Positions 34,079 through 46,212 of a stretch of DNA of 64,000 nt are shown here, one piece after another; position 1 is the stretch's first letter, and the number at the start of each line of letters is the position of its first letter. A program made the translations under genes and the position numbers. The DNA is taken from assembly GCA_038049695.1 (NCBI GenBank), contig CP142455.1:25643501-25707500 (forward strand), written 5' to 3'. The DNA comes from Cinnamomum chago. Taxonomy: Eukaryota > Streptophyta > Magnoliopsida > Laurales > Lauraceae. Below the pieces are notes generated by a model. The model was given only the letters and a program-made list of their open reading frames with translations. It did no database searches and had not been told where the DNA came from.

Positions 34079-34735
34079 TTGTCTTCTTTAATCCGGACAT
34101 GGAGAGAGCCTAGGGTTTCCAGGATTGGATTGTGCTGCGTTTGCGATCGACGGATTGGATCAATGTTTTTTTATCCGGACGTTTGCACGTGGATCTTCGT
34201 TGCAGGAACAGGAGAGAGATTGGTTTCGATCTCGAGAGGGCCACACAGACCGGATTTGTGCAGAAATTCGAAGTTGCAGACGCTCGGTAGACAAGTCTGG
34301 GATCGGTTTTGAAGGCTGCAGACGACCGGAGTAGATCTGGTGTCTATCGCCATCACCGAAAAGGGATTCTTGATTCCGGATTGCAGACTGGATCTGAAGC
34401 ACAGAGGGCTGTCATTATCGCTGCCATCATCACCGAAGCCGGAAGAAGAACAGAGAAGATTCTTGGGTTTGCCGCACTTCCCTTCACCGGAGAAGGAGCA
34501 GACCGCCGTGACAATCATCGCCGGAGACTCTGCCATCCATTGCCGCAGTTGTTTTTTCGTGGTCTGAAAAGGAAGGAACAGCGTTTTCATCGTTTATGGT
34601 TACAGAAATCTAAGAAAGAAGAACCAGTTTTATTTAGGGAAGAATACCGATTAGGGTTTGGTTCCGGGTTGTGTTTGGGTCGGCTTGGGTGGGTTGGTTC
34701 CAGGTCAGGTTCGACCTGGCCCGTTCCAGAAGTCC
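34079..34735. other. GC-rich gene-like segment in the left arm
   Basis: Sharply higher GC than the surroundings, with CCGG-rich codon-like composition and several overlapping open frames (for example 34,309-34,794 plus strand), none recognisable. It may be a captured gene fragment, as in Pack-MULEs. The matching segment in the right arm is not obviously the same sequence. Confidence 0.4.
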
Positions 34736-34744
34736 ATCCCCATT

Positions 34745-35766
34745 CTAGTAAAAGTCAAATTTATCTGAGTTTTGTATTTTCTTGTCAAATTTAGTTTTGG
34801 ACAAATCTATCTAAGTTTTTTGCTATTTAACTGACTTCTGGAACAAATTTATTTGAGTTCTGGCCAAATTTATTTGTGTTCTGGATAAATCTATTTGAAT
34901 TTTTGGCTATTTATCTGACTTCTGGAACAAATTTATCTTAAGTTCTAGACAAATTTATCTGAGTTCTAGACAAATCTATCCGTATTTTTGGCTATTTATC
35001 TGAGTTCTTGAACAAATCTATCTGAGCAACAAACAAATCTATCTGAGTTTTTTGTAAATTTATTTGAGTTTTTGAAAACTATAGGTCAGTTTCTGACAAA
35101 TTTATCTCCGTTTTAAAAAAATTTAACTAAGTTTTTGAATGAATCTTTCTGTGTTTTTGGCAAATTAATTTGTATTTTCTTAGATTTATTTGTGTTTTTT
35201 AATTTTATTTGTATCTTTTGAAATTTATTTGTGCTTTTTGAAATAAATTTAACTGAGTTTTTTACAAAAAAGACTTGAGTTTTTTGCCACATTATTCGCT
35301 AATTAAGAAAATTGGGTTATCTTAGTTTTGGAAAATGTATTTACCTTTTTTTTAAATTTATTTGTGTTTTTTAATTTTATTTACGTCTTTTGAAATTTAT
35401 TCGAGTCTTTTGAAATTTATTGATATTTTTTTAAATTTATTTGGATCTTTCGAAATATTTTTTGGATATTTTGAAATTGATTTTCATCTTTTGAAATTTA
35501 TTTATATCTTTTAAAATTTATTTGTGTCTTTTTAAATTTACTTGTGTCTTTTTAAATTTATCTACATTCTTTTGAAATTTATTGTTTTTTTTTAAATTTA
35601 TTTACATTTTTTTAAATTTATTTGAGTAATTTTGAAATTTATTTGTGTATTTTTAGAATTTATTTGAAAATCTCATTAGTGAGATTCCATTAATCGTGAC
35701 CCATTAAATTATAGTTGACTATTATTAGTGGGATATCCAACCAATTATGGGATATGATTTAAACAA
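34745..35766. repeat. Left T-rich inverted arm with minisatellite
   Basis: Built of variants of AAATTTATCTGAGTTCTGG (34,745-35,100), then of TTTGAAATTTATTTG variants. It ends with a unique stretch TTTGAAAATCTCATTAGTGA.. to GGGATATGATTT that pairs with the right arm. Confidence 0.85.
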
Positions 35767-35889
35767 GGGGGATTCGGCAAGAGATTCCTGAACATTTCAC
35801 TTTATTGCCTTAAGTCCACAATCTTTTTTTATAGTGTAAAAGGTCATTTTTCCAAATTTGAAAACCTAAAATGTCTAATTTACCTTTTC
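35767..35889. other. Unique spacer at the palindrome centre
   Basis: About 120 bp that does not pair between the arms; symmetry axis near 35,830. Confidence 0.7.
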
Positions 35890-36735
35890 TTCAAATCATA
35901 TCCCATGATTAGTGAGATAAGCCATTAATAATGGTCAACTACCATTAAATTAGTCACGATTAATAAAATTCCAGTAATGAGATTTTCAAATAAATTTCAA
36001 AAAACAGAAAACAAATTTCAAATAAATTTCTAAAAATGAAATAAATTTAAAAAACGCAAATAAATTTCAAAAGATGAAAATCAATTTCAAAAGATCCAAA
36101 TAAATTTCAAAAGACGAAAATAAATTTCAAAAAATGTAAATAAATTTCAAAAGACGAAAATAAATTTCAAAAGATGTAAATAAAATTAAAAAATGAAAAT
36201 AAACTCTAAAAAAAAATTCAAAAAATACAAATAAATTTGAAATAATGCAAATAAATTTCAAAAGATGAAAATCAATTTAAAAAGACCCAAATAATTTTCA
36301 AAAGAACCAAATAAATTTCGAAAGATGAAAATCAATTTTAAAAGATCCAAATAAATTTCAAAAGATCCAAATAAATTTCAAAAAAATATAAATAAATTTA
36401 GAAAAATGCTAATACATTTGCCACAAACTCGGATAAATTTGTCCAAACTCAGATAAATTTGTCTCATAACTCAAATACATTAGCCAAAACTCAGATAGAT
36501 TTTTCTAGAACGTAAAGAAATTTATTTAGAACTCAAATAAATTTGCAAAAAAGTAAGATAGATTTGTTCAGAATTTAGATAAATTTGCTAAAAACTCAAA
36601 TAAATTTGTCCAGAACTCAGATAAATTTGTTCCAAAATTCAGATAAATTTGTGCAAAACTCAAAACAAGTTGAAAAATATACTCAAAACTCCAATAAACT
36701 TGATCAAAACTTAGATAAATTTGACAAATCAATGG
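35890..36735. repeat. Right A-rich inverted arm
   Basis: Inverse complement of the left arm: AAATCATATCCC at 35,893, AATAAATTTCAAAAGA units, then CCAGAACTCAGATAAATTTG units to 36,735. Diverged, so old or recombining. Confidence 0.85.
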
Positions 36736-37480
36736 AGGACGGAGGAGATCAGATCAATGGAACACGGATGAGATCAGATCAAATCTTGAAAAGGCTGCAT
36801 CACAGATCTACTGCTGATTGTGAGATCGGTTGTCCACATGCAAGTGGAGAAGAGGGGTCTCATTCTGGGTCGGGTCAGACCTAACCCGAACTTGACACTG
36901 GCCCAATTGCTCTTCTTTTTCCTTCTGCTTCTGCAACAGAAACAACCGCCATTGCTGCTCTTCTCTCTTCTCTTCTGCATTTTGTTGTTGCTGCTCCATT
37001 GATCTCACAGCAATTGCAACAGGAATTGTAAGGCTGCCCTGCTGCCTTTCTTCTCGGATAGGGGTGGCCGCCCGAATTGCATTCCGGCAACGTGTGAATT
37101 AGTCCAACCCAAGTCTTCCTTCTTTGGTTCCGGCAGCGAACGGTGAGGGATCCAGAGCGATGAGGAATCTGTGATTGCAGGATCTGGATCTGTTTCCTCA
37201 TCGACTAGGTTCCGAGATAGAACCTGAAACACCCATGTTGCCCTTTAATTTACAGATCTCAGAAGAAGGAGAATCTGCTGCTGCTGCCTTTCAAACTCGG
37301 AGACAGATCGTTCAGTAGGCAGCAGCTGTCTCCGAGAAAGAAGGAGAACTGTAAATTAAAGACAGATCGGTTGCGGTTTCTGCAACAATGGTCCGTATAC
37401 GAGCTGTTGTTGCGATCGGGCGAGGGTTTCATGCGGGAAGAAGGAGAACGAGAAGGGCTCTTTTGGATAGCAGGGATTGA
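36736..37480. other. GC-rich gene-like segment in the right arm
   Basis: GC-rich with repeated AAGAAGGAGAA and CTCGGAGACAG words (a near-duplicate pair around 37,262 and 37,340 contains TCCGAG and GACAGATCG). Short open frames, none recognisable. Possible captured exon. Confidence 0.4.
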
Positions 37481-37682
37481 GAGGGAGAATGGAAGATTTG
37501 AAATTTTAAATTTCAAAATTAGATGCCTAAACAGTTGGAAGAGGGCAAATTAGTCATGTAAATTGTATTCAGGGACCTCTAGCTTCAAACAGTATAGCTG
37601 CTTGGACCAGAGCACTTAAAAAGAATTTGCCTGAACTGGAGGCTGGATAGATTTAATTTTAGGGACTTTTCGCTAATTATCT

Positions 37683-38160
37683 CTTTAAACAAAGGGTAAA
37701 TTAGACATATCATGAATAAGAATGTGTTAGAGGATCTTTGATTACATAATTTTTTTTAACTGTTTGTAACAAATTCATACTTTGAAATACCTCTAGCTGA
37801 ATCTCCCTCGAAAAAAAACGAAAAAGAATAAAAAAAAGGAGCGCTGGGAAGGCACCAGTAAAACAATTTGGACCATTAAATAAACCATTGCACATCGGCT
37901 TTAGGCCCTGGCTGCTACAGGTCCAAGCCGGGTATTTCAACCCTCCACTAGGAGACTTAAGTAATCGGTCTCATCAATCCATGCCATTCTGTCAGATTTT
38001 TTTGCAATTTCAAGCTACATGTGGGCCATATGATGGAGCATTGAAGTGAACAGAGCTGTTGGGAAGATCCTTCCATATCCTAATGGGCCCCAGCACCTCT
38101 AGATCCCAATACAAAAAGAGCCTACACTCTAATAGCGTAGGTTTGCCAACCATCGGGAGG
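37683..38160. other. Intergenic
   Basis: No gene; AT-rich, then repeat-like words GGGCCCCAGCACC near 38,090 leading into the next repeat. Confidence 0.45.
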
Positions 38161-39125
38161 ATTCCTCGCGATTTTTCTTGCTCCCATGGAAAATTCATTT
38201 TTGGAAATACAAAGAAAAGCATGTGATGGATTTACTGCATCAACATTTTTTGATTATATGCTCAGTCAGACCCTCCTCTGTCAGAAAAAGAATCAATGGA
38301 ATGATGGAAATGCGGTGCTACAGTGATTCACGTGGTAGTTTACGGATCCCTCTTTTTCTCAAATCTTTGATTTGTATAGGCCCACAGTTGAGATCCAAAC
38401 CGATAATCTTATTTCAATGGCCCAAAACGGCCGAAAAATCAAATATCAGCCGTTGATTATTCACAGATTCTGAGATATTTCCAAGAGTCCAGACCATTGG
38501 ATCTTAATTCCTGGACTTATGTGGGACCCATTTGAACAATCTGAACCGTTAAAACTCTTCAGAACGCCCACAACTACTTCAAAGTCAGATTTGTCAGCGT
38601 GATTCTTCATGGATCATAAGAAAATGTGAGAACATTTCTAACCATTGATTTCCCACGGTGCAAAAGGGGGATTATGCAGCAGTCCATGTTTTTCAATTTT
38701 TTTATTTTTGTGGCCCCAAAACCATGATCCAAACCGTGCATCATATCCAGAAGACCCAACACGACCTGGGGCTCAAATCTCAGCCGTTGATCTATCATGA
38801 ATCTTGAGATATTTGTAAAAAGGTATGGAGACTAAAATTTTAATTTTTATTCTTGTGGGTCTCGTTTGCAAGATCTGGACCACTCACATTCTCTAGAGAG
38901 CCGAGAACATTTACGGGGTAAAATTTCAGCCCTTGATATTACATGGATTATATATAGATTCGAAAAAATCTATAATAGTTGGACAATGCAAATGGTAGGA
39001 TTCCTCTACTTTTGCCAAACTTGGAAGTGTCTTGAGAAATCCTCTCTAGGATTGGGTTGTTTCTAGCTAATCTAAGGAATCCTCTAGATAGAGGACTCCT
39101 CTCTAATTTGCCAAACGTGCCCTTG
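38161..39125. repeat. Old dispersed repeat with degenerate internal units, copy 2
   Basis: Same architecture as 30,545-31,330: CAGCCGTTGAT-type blocks near 38,447, 38,597, 38,780 and 38,928, each with TGAGATATTT or GGATCATAAG and a nearby CTCTAGAGAGCC. Ends TTGCCAAACGTGCCC. Confidence 0.65.
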
Positions 39126-41300
39126 AAAAACAAAAAAATCAGAAGGATCTGATGGCATTTTTTTACAGTCACTAAGCATACCTTTATTATTAGTCATTCA
39201 CTCAATGACACAATCGGAATAATGGAATATACAGACCCAACAATTGCTTGTTCCACAATTTGGATTCAAAAGCTTCTGCCTAAAAGGGTGAAAATCCATG
39301 TATCTTTTGTATTATTACTGATATGTGTTGGCATACTGAGTTTATCAGTGCAATCTTGTTTAATGTGAGAAAAGGAGTCTCAATCTTAAAAACACGAGAC
39401 ACCTTGGTGACAAAGATGTCTCATCTCACACAGAAGGCAATGGATCGATTCGTGGACAGGCAGTAGGGTTGTCAAAGGGTCAGGGATAGGGTTACCCTTA
39501 CCCTATTCATATGCAGGCCGGGCTTTGGGCATTAAAATAAAAAAAAGTTATTATTTATTTATTTATTTTTATATTGCTACAATTATGAGCATTGATTGAG
39601 CATTATTTTGTTTAACCTCTCTTAGGAAGGGAACAAAAGGTGTCTCTAAAAACTTTTTTCTATGGGACAAAGTTTTGTCATACGTACTACGTGACTTGGG
39701 TTATAGGCCTACAATTTTATTTGTTTAACTAAATAAAAAAAAGTTAAAGAGTCCGTTCTATCTCACATAATTCACGTAAATTTTCAGGTACCAAGTAGAG
39801 TCCTATCATCGGGAAATTGAAACCATGAATGTTCACCTACTTATATAAGTTAACATCTCTTTCAATTTAATATGCCTATTAATCGTGTTGGGATTAACTA
39901 ACAAAAATAAATGTATCTAAATTTTCAATATTAGTTTACACTTTAAAAAATTGGAAGTTATACTTATCAAATTAGAATGATATTTCTATTATCCCATATC
40001 TTCGAAGTTATATGCACATAAAAATTATTTTTATAATTTGTTGGTATATTAAGTCACTTTACAGAAGAAAAGAGTGTATCGTTATTAACAGGAGTACACC
40101 CCCTTTTACACCCATAAGAAAATATAAAAATAATATAAAAAGCCTAAATAAGAAGCAATAAAACTAAAAGAAAGTATTGGAAGTAACCGTGCAATACTTG
40201 TTGCTTATGTATCAAATATAATACATGAAATAAATAATTAAATAGAGATGAAATGAACCAAGTACGTGTATGTATGAGCTTTTAAGGCATTTTAAAATGG
40301 GTATGAGGATATGAAATTGCCTTCATATCCCAATTTTGTTATAGCTAATGGCCGCTATAAGGGCATTTTAGTATATATTAATATATTATAAAATAAAAAA
40401 GTAGCAGGGTCGGGGTTGGGCGAGGCCTCATATTTTCCACACTCGGCTCTTAAAATCCAAGGCCTGTAAAAAAATTGTTCAAGCCTGAGCCTAGGGCTTT
40501 TCCTTAGGGCTTGTTTGTTTGGAATAATTGTGAGAATTTTTGTACGGGAAAATTTTGATAATCTTAAATGCTACCCTCCAAAAGGAGAATTTCAGATGCT
40601 CAACCCCCATCTAGCATTTGTAATGCTTTAATTCTGAAGATTTATCAGACTAGAAGTGCCCTTTTATGTGGTCTGGAATTCTTATATCAAACAGAGTATT
40701 TGAAATGCCGAGGGACAAAAAGTCACATCAGATCAGAAATTCCCAGCAAGTTTGATTTTTTATCAAGAATGCCCTTAACCAAACATACCCAAGTAGAAGC
40801 CATTATTTGAGGAGTTTTTAAGAGCCCGGCTCACTTGTCTCAAGACCAAATTAGCTAGCCTAACAGGTAGGTTGTCTCAAATTGTGTATCACTCACCTAT
40901 AAAAGAGAGTGCTTGTGTGTCTATCTGCCTGATTGATGATATTTGTAATACATATTAAATACATGTGAGAATTGTGCATCTGAGGAACACCACTCCTTTC
41001 TCAAAGCAAAACATATGCAACTTATGGACAATAGAAATTTCTGTCCTTATCGGCTTTCTTTCTTTATTCTCTCTCTGTTTTTTTTTTTTTTCGGAAATAG
41101 TAAGGGCACATGGAGAAAATTCTCCTCTATCTTGTCCTCTCACAGTAAGAGACACAATTAAGAGAGAGCTTATCCAAAATCACCCAACAGACGGGATACC
41201 ATAAAAAATTAAGTCAACAAGCTGGGCCAATCAAAACAAAGTCCACCAACTTTGCCAGATAAGTTGTAAATATAAAATTAACAATATATGGAGGGCCGGA
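39126..41300. other. Intergenic, repeat-derived
   Basis: 39,468-39,560 and 40,400-40,510 carry GGGT/AGGGCTT and GGCC words typical of hAT-like MITE ends around AT-rich DNA, but ends and duplications are not clear. No gene. Confidence 0.45.
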
Positions 41301-41302
41301 AA

Positions 41303-41600
41303 TTGTTAGGAAAGTAAGAACAAATATGCAACCAAATAATACAAATTAAGAAGACATGCATATTTACGTGGTTTCCTAGAGATTGAGGTACATATACGGA
41401 TCACATTAATTCCACTATGTTCAAAGGTAAAAGATAAGAATATCCGATACCAGATCTATGACGGCTATGCTAGGGTTACATAAAGGCATAGGATAATATT
41501 ATTACGGAAATACCCTTACATGTTCGATTCGCGACAGTGGGCCTAAGTTAACAGTCTGTCCCAAGTCTAATCAGGCTCCACACAGAGAAATTATGTCCAC
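41303..41600. mobile_element. Possible copia LTR fragment
   Basis: TGTTAGGAAAGTAAG followed by ATTTACGTGGTTTCC resembles copia LTR starts. No matching end or target duplication was found, so only a weak call. Confidence 0.3.
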
Positions 41601-42684
41601 AGACTTTTGGTGAGCCCAAGAGGGCACAAAAATCTAGTGTCCAATTTGCCTGCAATTAAGTCATAAGACCGAAGAGGACCGAGATCAACAAGTCTAAAAG
41701 CAGAGTCCTAAAAGATGATATCGATGTGAGGTTGATATTTGATAATTAGGTAACAAGTCCACACCATTGATACAGAAAAGAAAAGGAGATTTGATGTAGC
41801 CACAACTTGGGGGTCTGGAGTGGATCCGGTGAGTGTCTTCCACACGCTTCTTCAGTTGAGAAGTTTGGAACTCCATTACGAGGGCCACTCATGGATGAAG
41901 CTAACCTTTTTAAATTTGGGTACATATGATTGGACAAGACAAAATTCATTTTGAATGGCTCAGATCATCAATAGGTGATTTCCGTGGTGGAGTTTCAAAC
42001 ATCTAGGCAGGCTTGTGAGAAGCGAGTGGGAGACACTCAGAGATCCACCACATAGCTTATTTTGAAAAGGCTCTGTTCAAAAAGTCAGTCGCGCGTGGCT
42101 TATTTTGTAAGAGGCCAAGGCTCTAATCCTAATAAAATAAGATATACAATTGGAAGTTTACCAAATACTCCAATATATAAACAAGGTCTGAATTATAAAT
42201 AAGAGCTTCTTTTTAGAGTTTTCAAATGCCCTCGAAGATTTGGAATGGACACAGAATAAATATTTGGAAATGACTCTAAGAGTCAAGCAAGACTCTCTTT
42301 CATAGCTGAATGGAGACACAAAAATCACGCCGGCTAAGCTCAAGTTAATTATCATTGGTGTAGTATTTGAATCTTGTTAAATATGAACTTATAGAATTTT
42401 TCCCCATTAAAAATAATATATTAACATCTTAAAGCTAGGACCTATTCGGGGTGTTGGTTCGTAAGCAGAAGGTATGCGTTTGCTTCCCATATCGTGTGTT
42501 TTGCAGCTCCCAAACTTACTTGATGCATGTGTGTTACAGGGTCGCTTATGCACATAGAGGAATAGCCGTATCATGTCAAATACCATGGGGAAACCTTTGT
42601 TACGGAGTAAAAATGATTGCCATGTATCTATCCCCACCTTTTGGATTAGCCATATAGAATAACTTGACTATCTTTCTCAACTAG

Positions 42685-42850
42685 TTATCTTTATTTTATT
42701 TTATTTTTTGTTACCCCAGCCTGAACCCAAGAAAGCCCACACAAGTGGAAAGAGGATGTCCACACACATGTGAATAGTGGCATAGCTAGGAATTGAACCA
42801 TGGGCAACTGGGCGACATGTGGGGTTACCAATCAACTAAGCAATCCTTTG
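42685..42850 (-). mobile_element. tRNA-derived SINE, second family, copy A (minus strand)
   Basis: The minus strand has an A-box region TTGCTTAGTTGATTGGT, a B-box region CATGGTTCAATTCCTAGC, a body with CCACTTGTGTGGGC, and an A-rich tail (TAAAATAAAATAAA) at 42,690-42,710. About 160 bp. Confidence 0.7.
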
Positions 42851-43064
42851 TAGTCTACCTTTGTCTTTCCCATTTGTTTCAAAATGAAAGCCATAATAAG
42901 TTAGGTTTATTGGGCGACATTTTATATTATCGAGGTGATTTTTTCCCTAAAGGATGTTCTGCCCGGCTGCATCAACAATGTTCACATCGACACACACAAC
43001 TTTCTGGGCTCACCTCTAATTCATGGAATTGGGATCATCTGATGATATCCCCCACTTTGACCGA

Positions 43065-43165
43065 GAGTGGATCAATCACAGTCCGCCGCATCACCGTGGG
43101 CAACCCTTGTCCAGATGCATGGCAAGCTGCCCGCAGTGACGTGGTGGACCTTGATTGATCCACTC
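43065..43165. mobile_element. Foldback MITE, 101 bp
   Basis: The arms GAGTGGATCAATCA and TGATTGATCCACTC are perfect for 14 bp, and pairing continues at about 80 percent to the centre near 43,115 (GATGCATGGC). Forms a single long hairpin. Confidence 0.75.
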
Positions 43166-43399
43166 GCAATCACCGTAGGGGAAATGCTCAGAGTATCCGG
43201 ACTCCTAACTCATGGGATTCTCGCTTTATGGATGGTAAGGATTTAAAAATCCCACACCATTTACTTGAGGGACATTCCATAGGTCAAAGTCTTATCTCAC
43301 ATATGATGGAAGTCATATAGATATAAAATTTTGCATTTTATAGTTGTATAATTTAGAAGAATTTAACTGAAATATCACTCTCGATTGCCACTAAACAAA

Positions 43400-45625
43400 A
43401 AAGGCCCCAATAGTTCTATCTTTTAAGCTCTTATTTATGGTTTGATAGCCATTAATGGAAGGAATATCCTATTTGGAAGATCAATGGCCCATGGATGTTG
43501 GATTTGTGGTGGATGATGGAGTTTGTATGATTTGGAGATGATTGGGTGATGTTTGGATTGAAATTGAAGTGTTTGGAAAAGGAAAACAAAAGCTAGAAAT
43601 TCGGAGCATAATTCTAGAGTGTGCACTCGAGTGGGCAGTTGGCCGCTCTAGCGGGTGAAGCCTCTGGAAAACCCAGTTTCGCGGTTCGCTTGAATGAACC
43701 AACATTCTGGATTGGGTATGGTCTACTCGAGCGAGGGCACCCTCTGGGACACCCGCTCGAGCAGACTTAGGCGAGCTCGAGCGAAGGCACCCTCCGGGAC
43801 ACCCGCTTGAGCGGACTTAAGCGCACTCGAGCGGGTAGCCATGTTGTCTAGTTGTTTGATGCTCACCACCTGGGTTCTTTGAGAGCATATTTTTTCAGAA
43901 CTGCCTCCCTTTATACATAGCTATTCTTGGACCCCCATTGACCTTCTATGTTGACCTCTATTGATGTGCCAAACATGAGTCAAGGATTGGGCTTGATCTT
44001 AACCCATGAGGCCACCCAAGTAGGGAAGGCTTGGAATGGGGCCCTTAAAAATAGTCTTAGATGTCATGTAACCTCAGAGCACCAAATGCACACTCTTAGC
44101 ATCCGAGATTGTCTTCAATGATGGGATTGGGTGAAGAGGAACTTTGGATCTAAAAAGGGGCATTGGCCTAGGTTGGTCTACTTATCATTATCTCATATTG
44201 ATTGATTCTTGTTGTCACCTGATTACATGTTCTTTTTCTTTACCGCTTACTACTATCATACATTGTTAAACCTGATTAATAAAGGGAAATGGAGGACCTT
44301 TACCTAGGGTTGACATAGAGGTGACCTGGTCTATGAACGAAGAACACTTGACCTATGTATGTGGCTTGGCCGGGTATCCTATGGCCTAAAGAATGGATGG
44401 ATGTGATGACCTTGGAGTAGATGAATTGTATGTATGATTAGGCACCCCATATATAGGTAACTACGACAACTGTTTATGAAAATGAGTAAGAAGATGGATA
44501 TGGATACGGATATGGGCATGGAGATGGACATGGATTATGATGGACTATAAGAGAGATGTGATGAGAACATGGACTAGACTTGAATACCAAACCTTGTATG
44601 GACATGTGGAACTTTGCTCACGCAAGGGTAGCCTAGCCAGCTACTTGACCTAATTATGTGTTTCCTTAAAGTCAGCTTAAGCATCCACTCGGTTGGTATT
44701 AGCTTAGCTTTGACACCGATCACACTTGGTAAGAGCTATCTATATATAAGGCTATCATGATGAGCCGATTAAGGTGGACGTACGCCACTGGGGTATCACA
44801 CGACATTGTACGATACCATTATACAGTTGGCAGACTCCGATAAAACGACACGGGTGGGTTATGATCCTATGCATTTCCCCACTGAAACTCGAAGGTAGTA
44901 CAAGAGGGCAGCGTCATAATTTCCCGTAGTACTAGCATGTGTGGATATGCTATGTTGATTAAATGGATGGATTGGCGTATTCATGTATATTGATCCATGT
45001 TGTTATGATTGCACGATTTGCCTAGCATTGTTACATTTGTTACCCTATTGTTGATCTTATCAATGTCTTTATTCCCTTTTGATGCATCCATACTATGTTA
45101 TTTGTATATCGTGCTACTATGTCCTTTTGGATTTAACCCATTATTTGGTATTTAGGTATTGACACCGACCCCATTACCCCCAAGGGCGAGGCATTCCACG
45201 AGGCGCCATTAGCAGATGAGTTCGGTTGGGTTCGGGTTACCTTGTGGCGATGCCTAATGCTGTAGAGCCAGATGCTAGGGTTGAGTGGCTTTATTTTGGG
45301 TTTGAGTGTGATTCATGTGAGGATTGGGCTCTATATCTCTTGATTTGTATAACTCACTTTATTCTTTACACTAAGATTAGCTTGGACTTTGCCTGGCTAT
45401 TATTTGATACGTGGTTTATGATACCATGAGATTTATGGTTTGCGTCTGCTATTCTATATTTCCTTATGCGTTTAATTGTTCTTGTGGATATCAATGTAAA
45501 AGTCTTAAATTGGACCTCACTGTGGACCTAAGATCCTAAAAGTTCCTGTTTTATTCGGAAAGTAGCACGCCAAATTCGGATACCTTGGCGGTAAACTCAG
45601 AATCCGAAATTGGGGGCATTACAAA
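43400..45625 (+). mobile_element. LTR-like fragment with GC-rich tandem repeats
   Basis: Non-coding; ends GAAATTGGGGGCATTACA, a typical gypsy LTR terminus, preceded by a promoter-like and transcribed-looking region. No TGTAATGCCC start was found upstream, so the 5' part is lost or diverged. Confidence 0.4.
43726..43838 (+). repeat. 50-bp GC-rich tandem repeat
   Basis: Units beginning CTCGAGCGAGGGCACCC start at 43,726 and 43,776, and a third partial unit starts at 43,826; copies differ at few positions. Each unit holds two inverted CTCGAGC/GCTCGAG motifs. Confidence 0.85.
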
Positions 45626-46035
45626 GTGGTTGATTAGGTCTATAATGATGGCCATTGAGTCCATGAAGTGCTGTTTTAATTCGTTGGCTTTCTCTTATGT
45701 CTCTAGGAATTTTAACGCACTGTTCGTCTAACCAAAAATAAATAAAAATGGCGTTGTCCACAGTCTTGTCAATCTTAGATCAAGGCTATCACTATTTCTG
45801 GGTGGCTACGGATCTATAATGGGGTGCAACGGTGCGTGTTATGTTTTGGTGGTTTTACCTTTTTGTTTTTTTTTTCATTCTCCTTGGTTCCCTAGCAATG
45901 AGAGGCTAAAACAAAAAATTCATGCTAGACATTAATATGAAGAGCACGAAAATAACTATGCATGCATTGAATTTTTAGAATAATTTGGATATGGTGTTGA
46001 AACTTGCAGACAATAAGAACAAAAACTTTTTTCCT
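45626..46035. other. Intergenic
   Basis: No gene or bounded repeat seen. Confidence 0.5.
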
Positions 46036-46212
46036 TTTTGGTAATTCCTTAGTTAAGGGTGCTGGTACCCAAAGGAGCCCACACATTTGAAGGAAAAAGG
46101 ATATCCCCCCGCAAGTGGGAAGAAAGAGTCCATATACGCGGTAAAAATGTTATACATAGAGATCAATCCCTTAGCTGTTGGGTGAGGTGTGTGATTGCCA
46201 ACCAAAAAAGAA
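46036..46212 (-). mobile_element. SINE, second family, copy B (diverged)
   Basis: Shares the layout of copy A: GGTACCCAAAGGAGCCCACAC.., GCAAGTGGGAAGAAAGAG.., GATCAATCCCTTAGC at the B-box position. Boundaries approximate. Confidence 0.45.

Larger units (their letters stand above)
32584..37682. mobile_element. Giant long-TIR (foldback) DNA transposon, non-autonomous, split by a solo LTR
   Basis: The left end AGATAATTAGCGAAAGG is the inverse of the right end CTTTTCGCTAATTATCT. Further inverted matches run inward: GCCTCCAGT, GCTTGG, GAGGTCCCT, ATGACTAATTTGCCC-like, and AATCTTCCATTCTCCCTC (left 34,060; right complement near 37,480). Two GC-rich segments (34,079-34,735; 36,736-37,480) and then the long T-rich/A-rich inverted arms meeting at about 35,830 follow. 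Without the LTR insert the element is about 3.8 kb and almost fully palindromic in layout. No transposase is visible. Long TIRs suggest a Mutator-like or foldback element; no clean 9-bp duplication was found. Confidence 0.75.

Noticed and set aside
34309-34794. 161-residue open frame in the GC-rich arm
   Set aside because: No recognisable domain, overlapping alternative frames of similar length on both strands, inside a non-autonomous element; kept only as a possible captured fragment.
32575-37691. 9-bp Mutator duplication for the giant element
   Set aside because: Bases outside the two TIR ends (a poly-A stretch on the left, CTTTAAACA on the right) do not match, so superfamily is left open.
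41303-41600. Complete solo LTR
   Set aside because: Only the TGTTAGGAAAG start is LTR-like; no end or duplication could be located.
43726-43838. CRISPR-like array
   Set aside because: Units are contiguous without spacers and the genome is eukaryotic.
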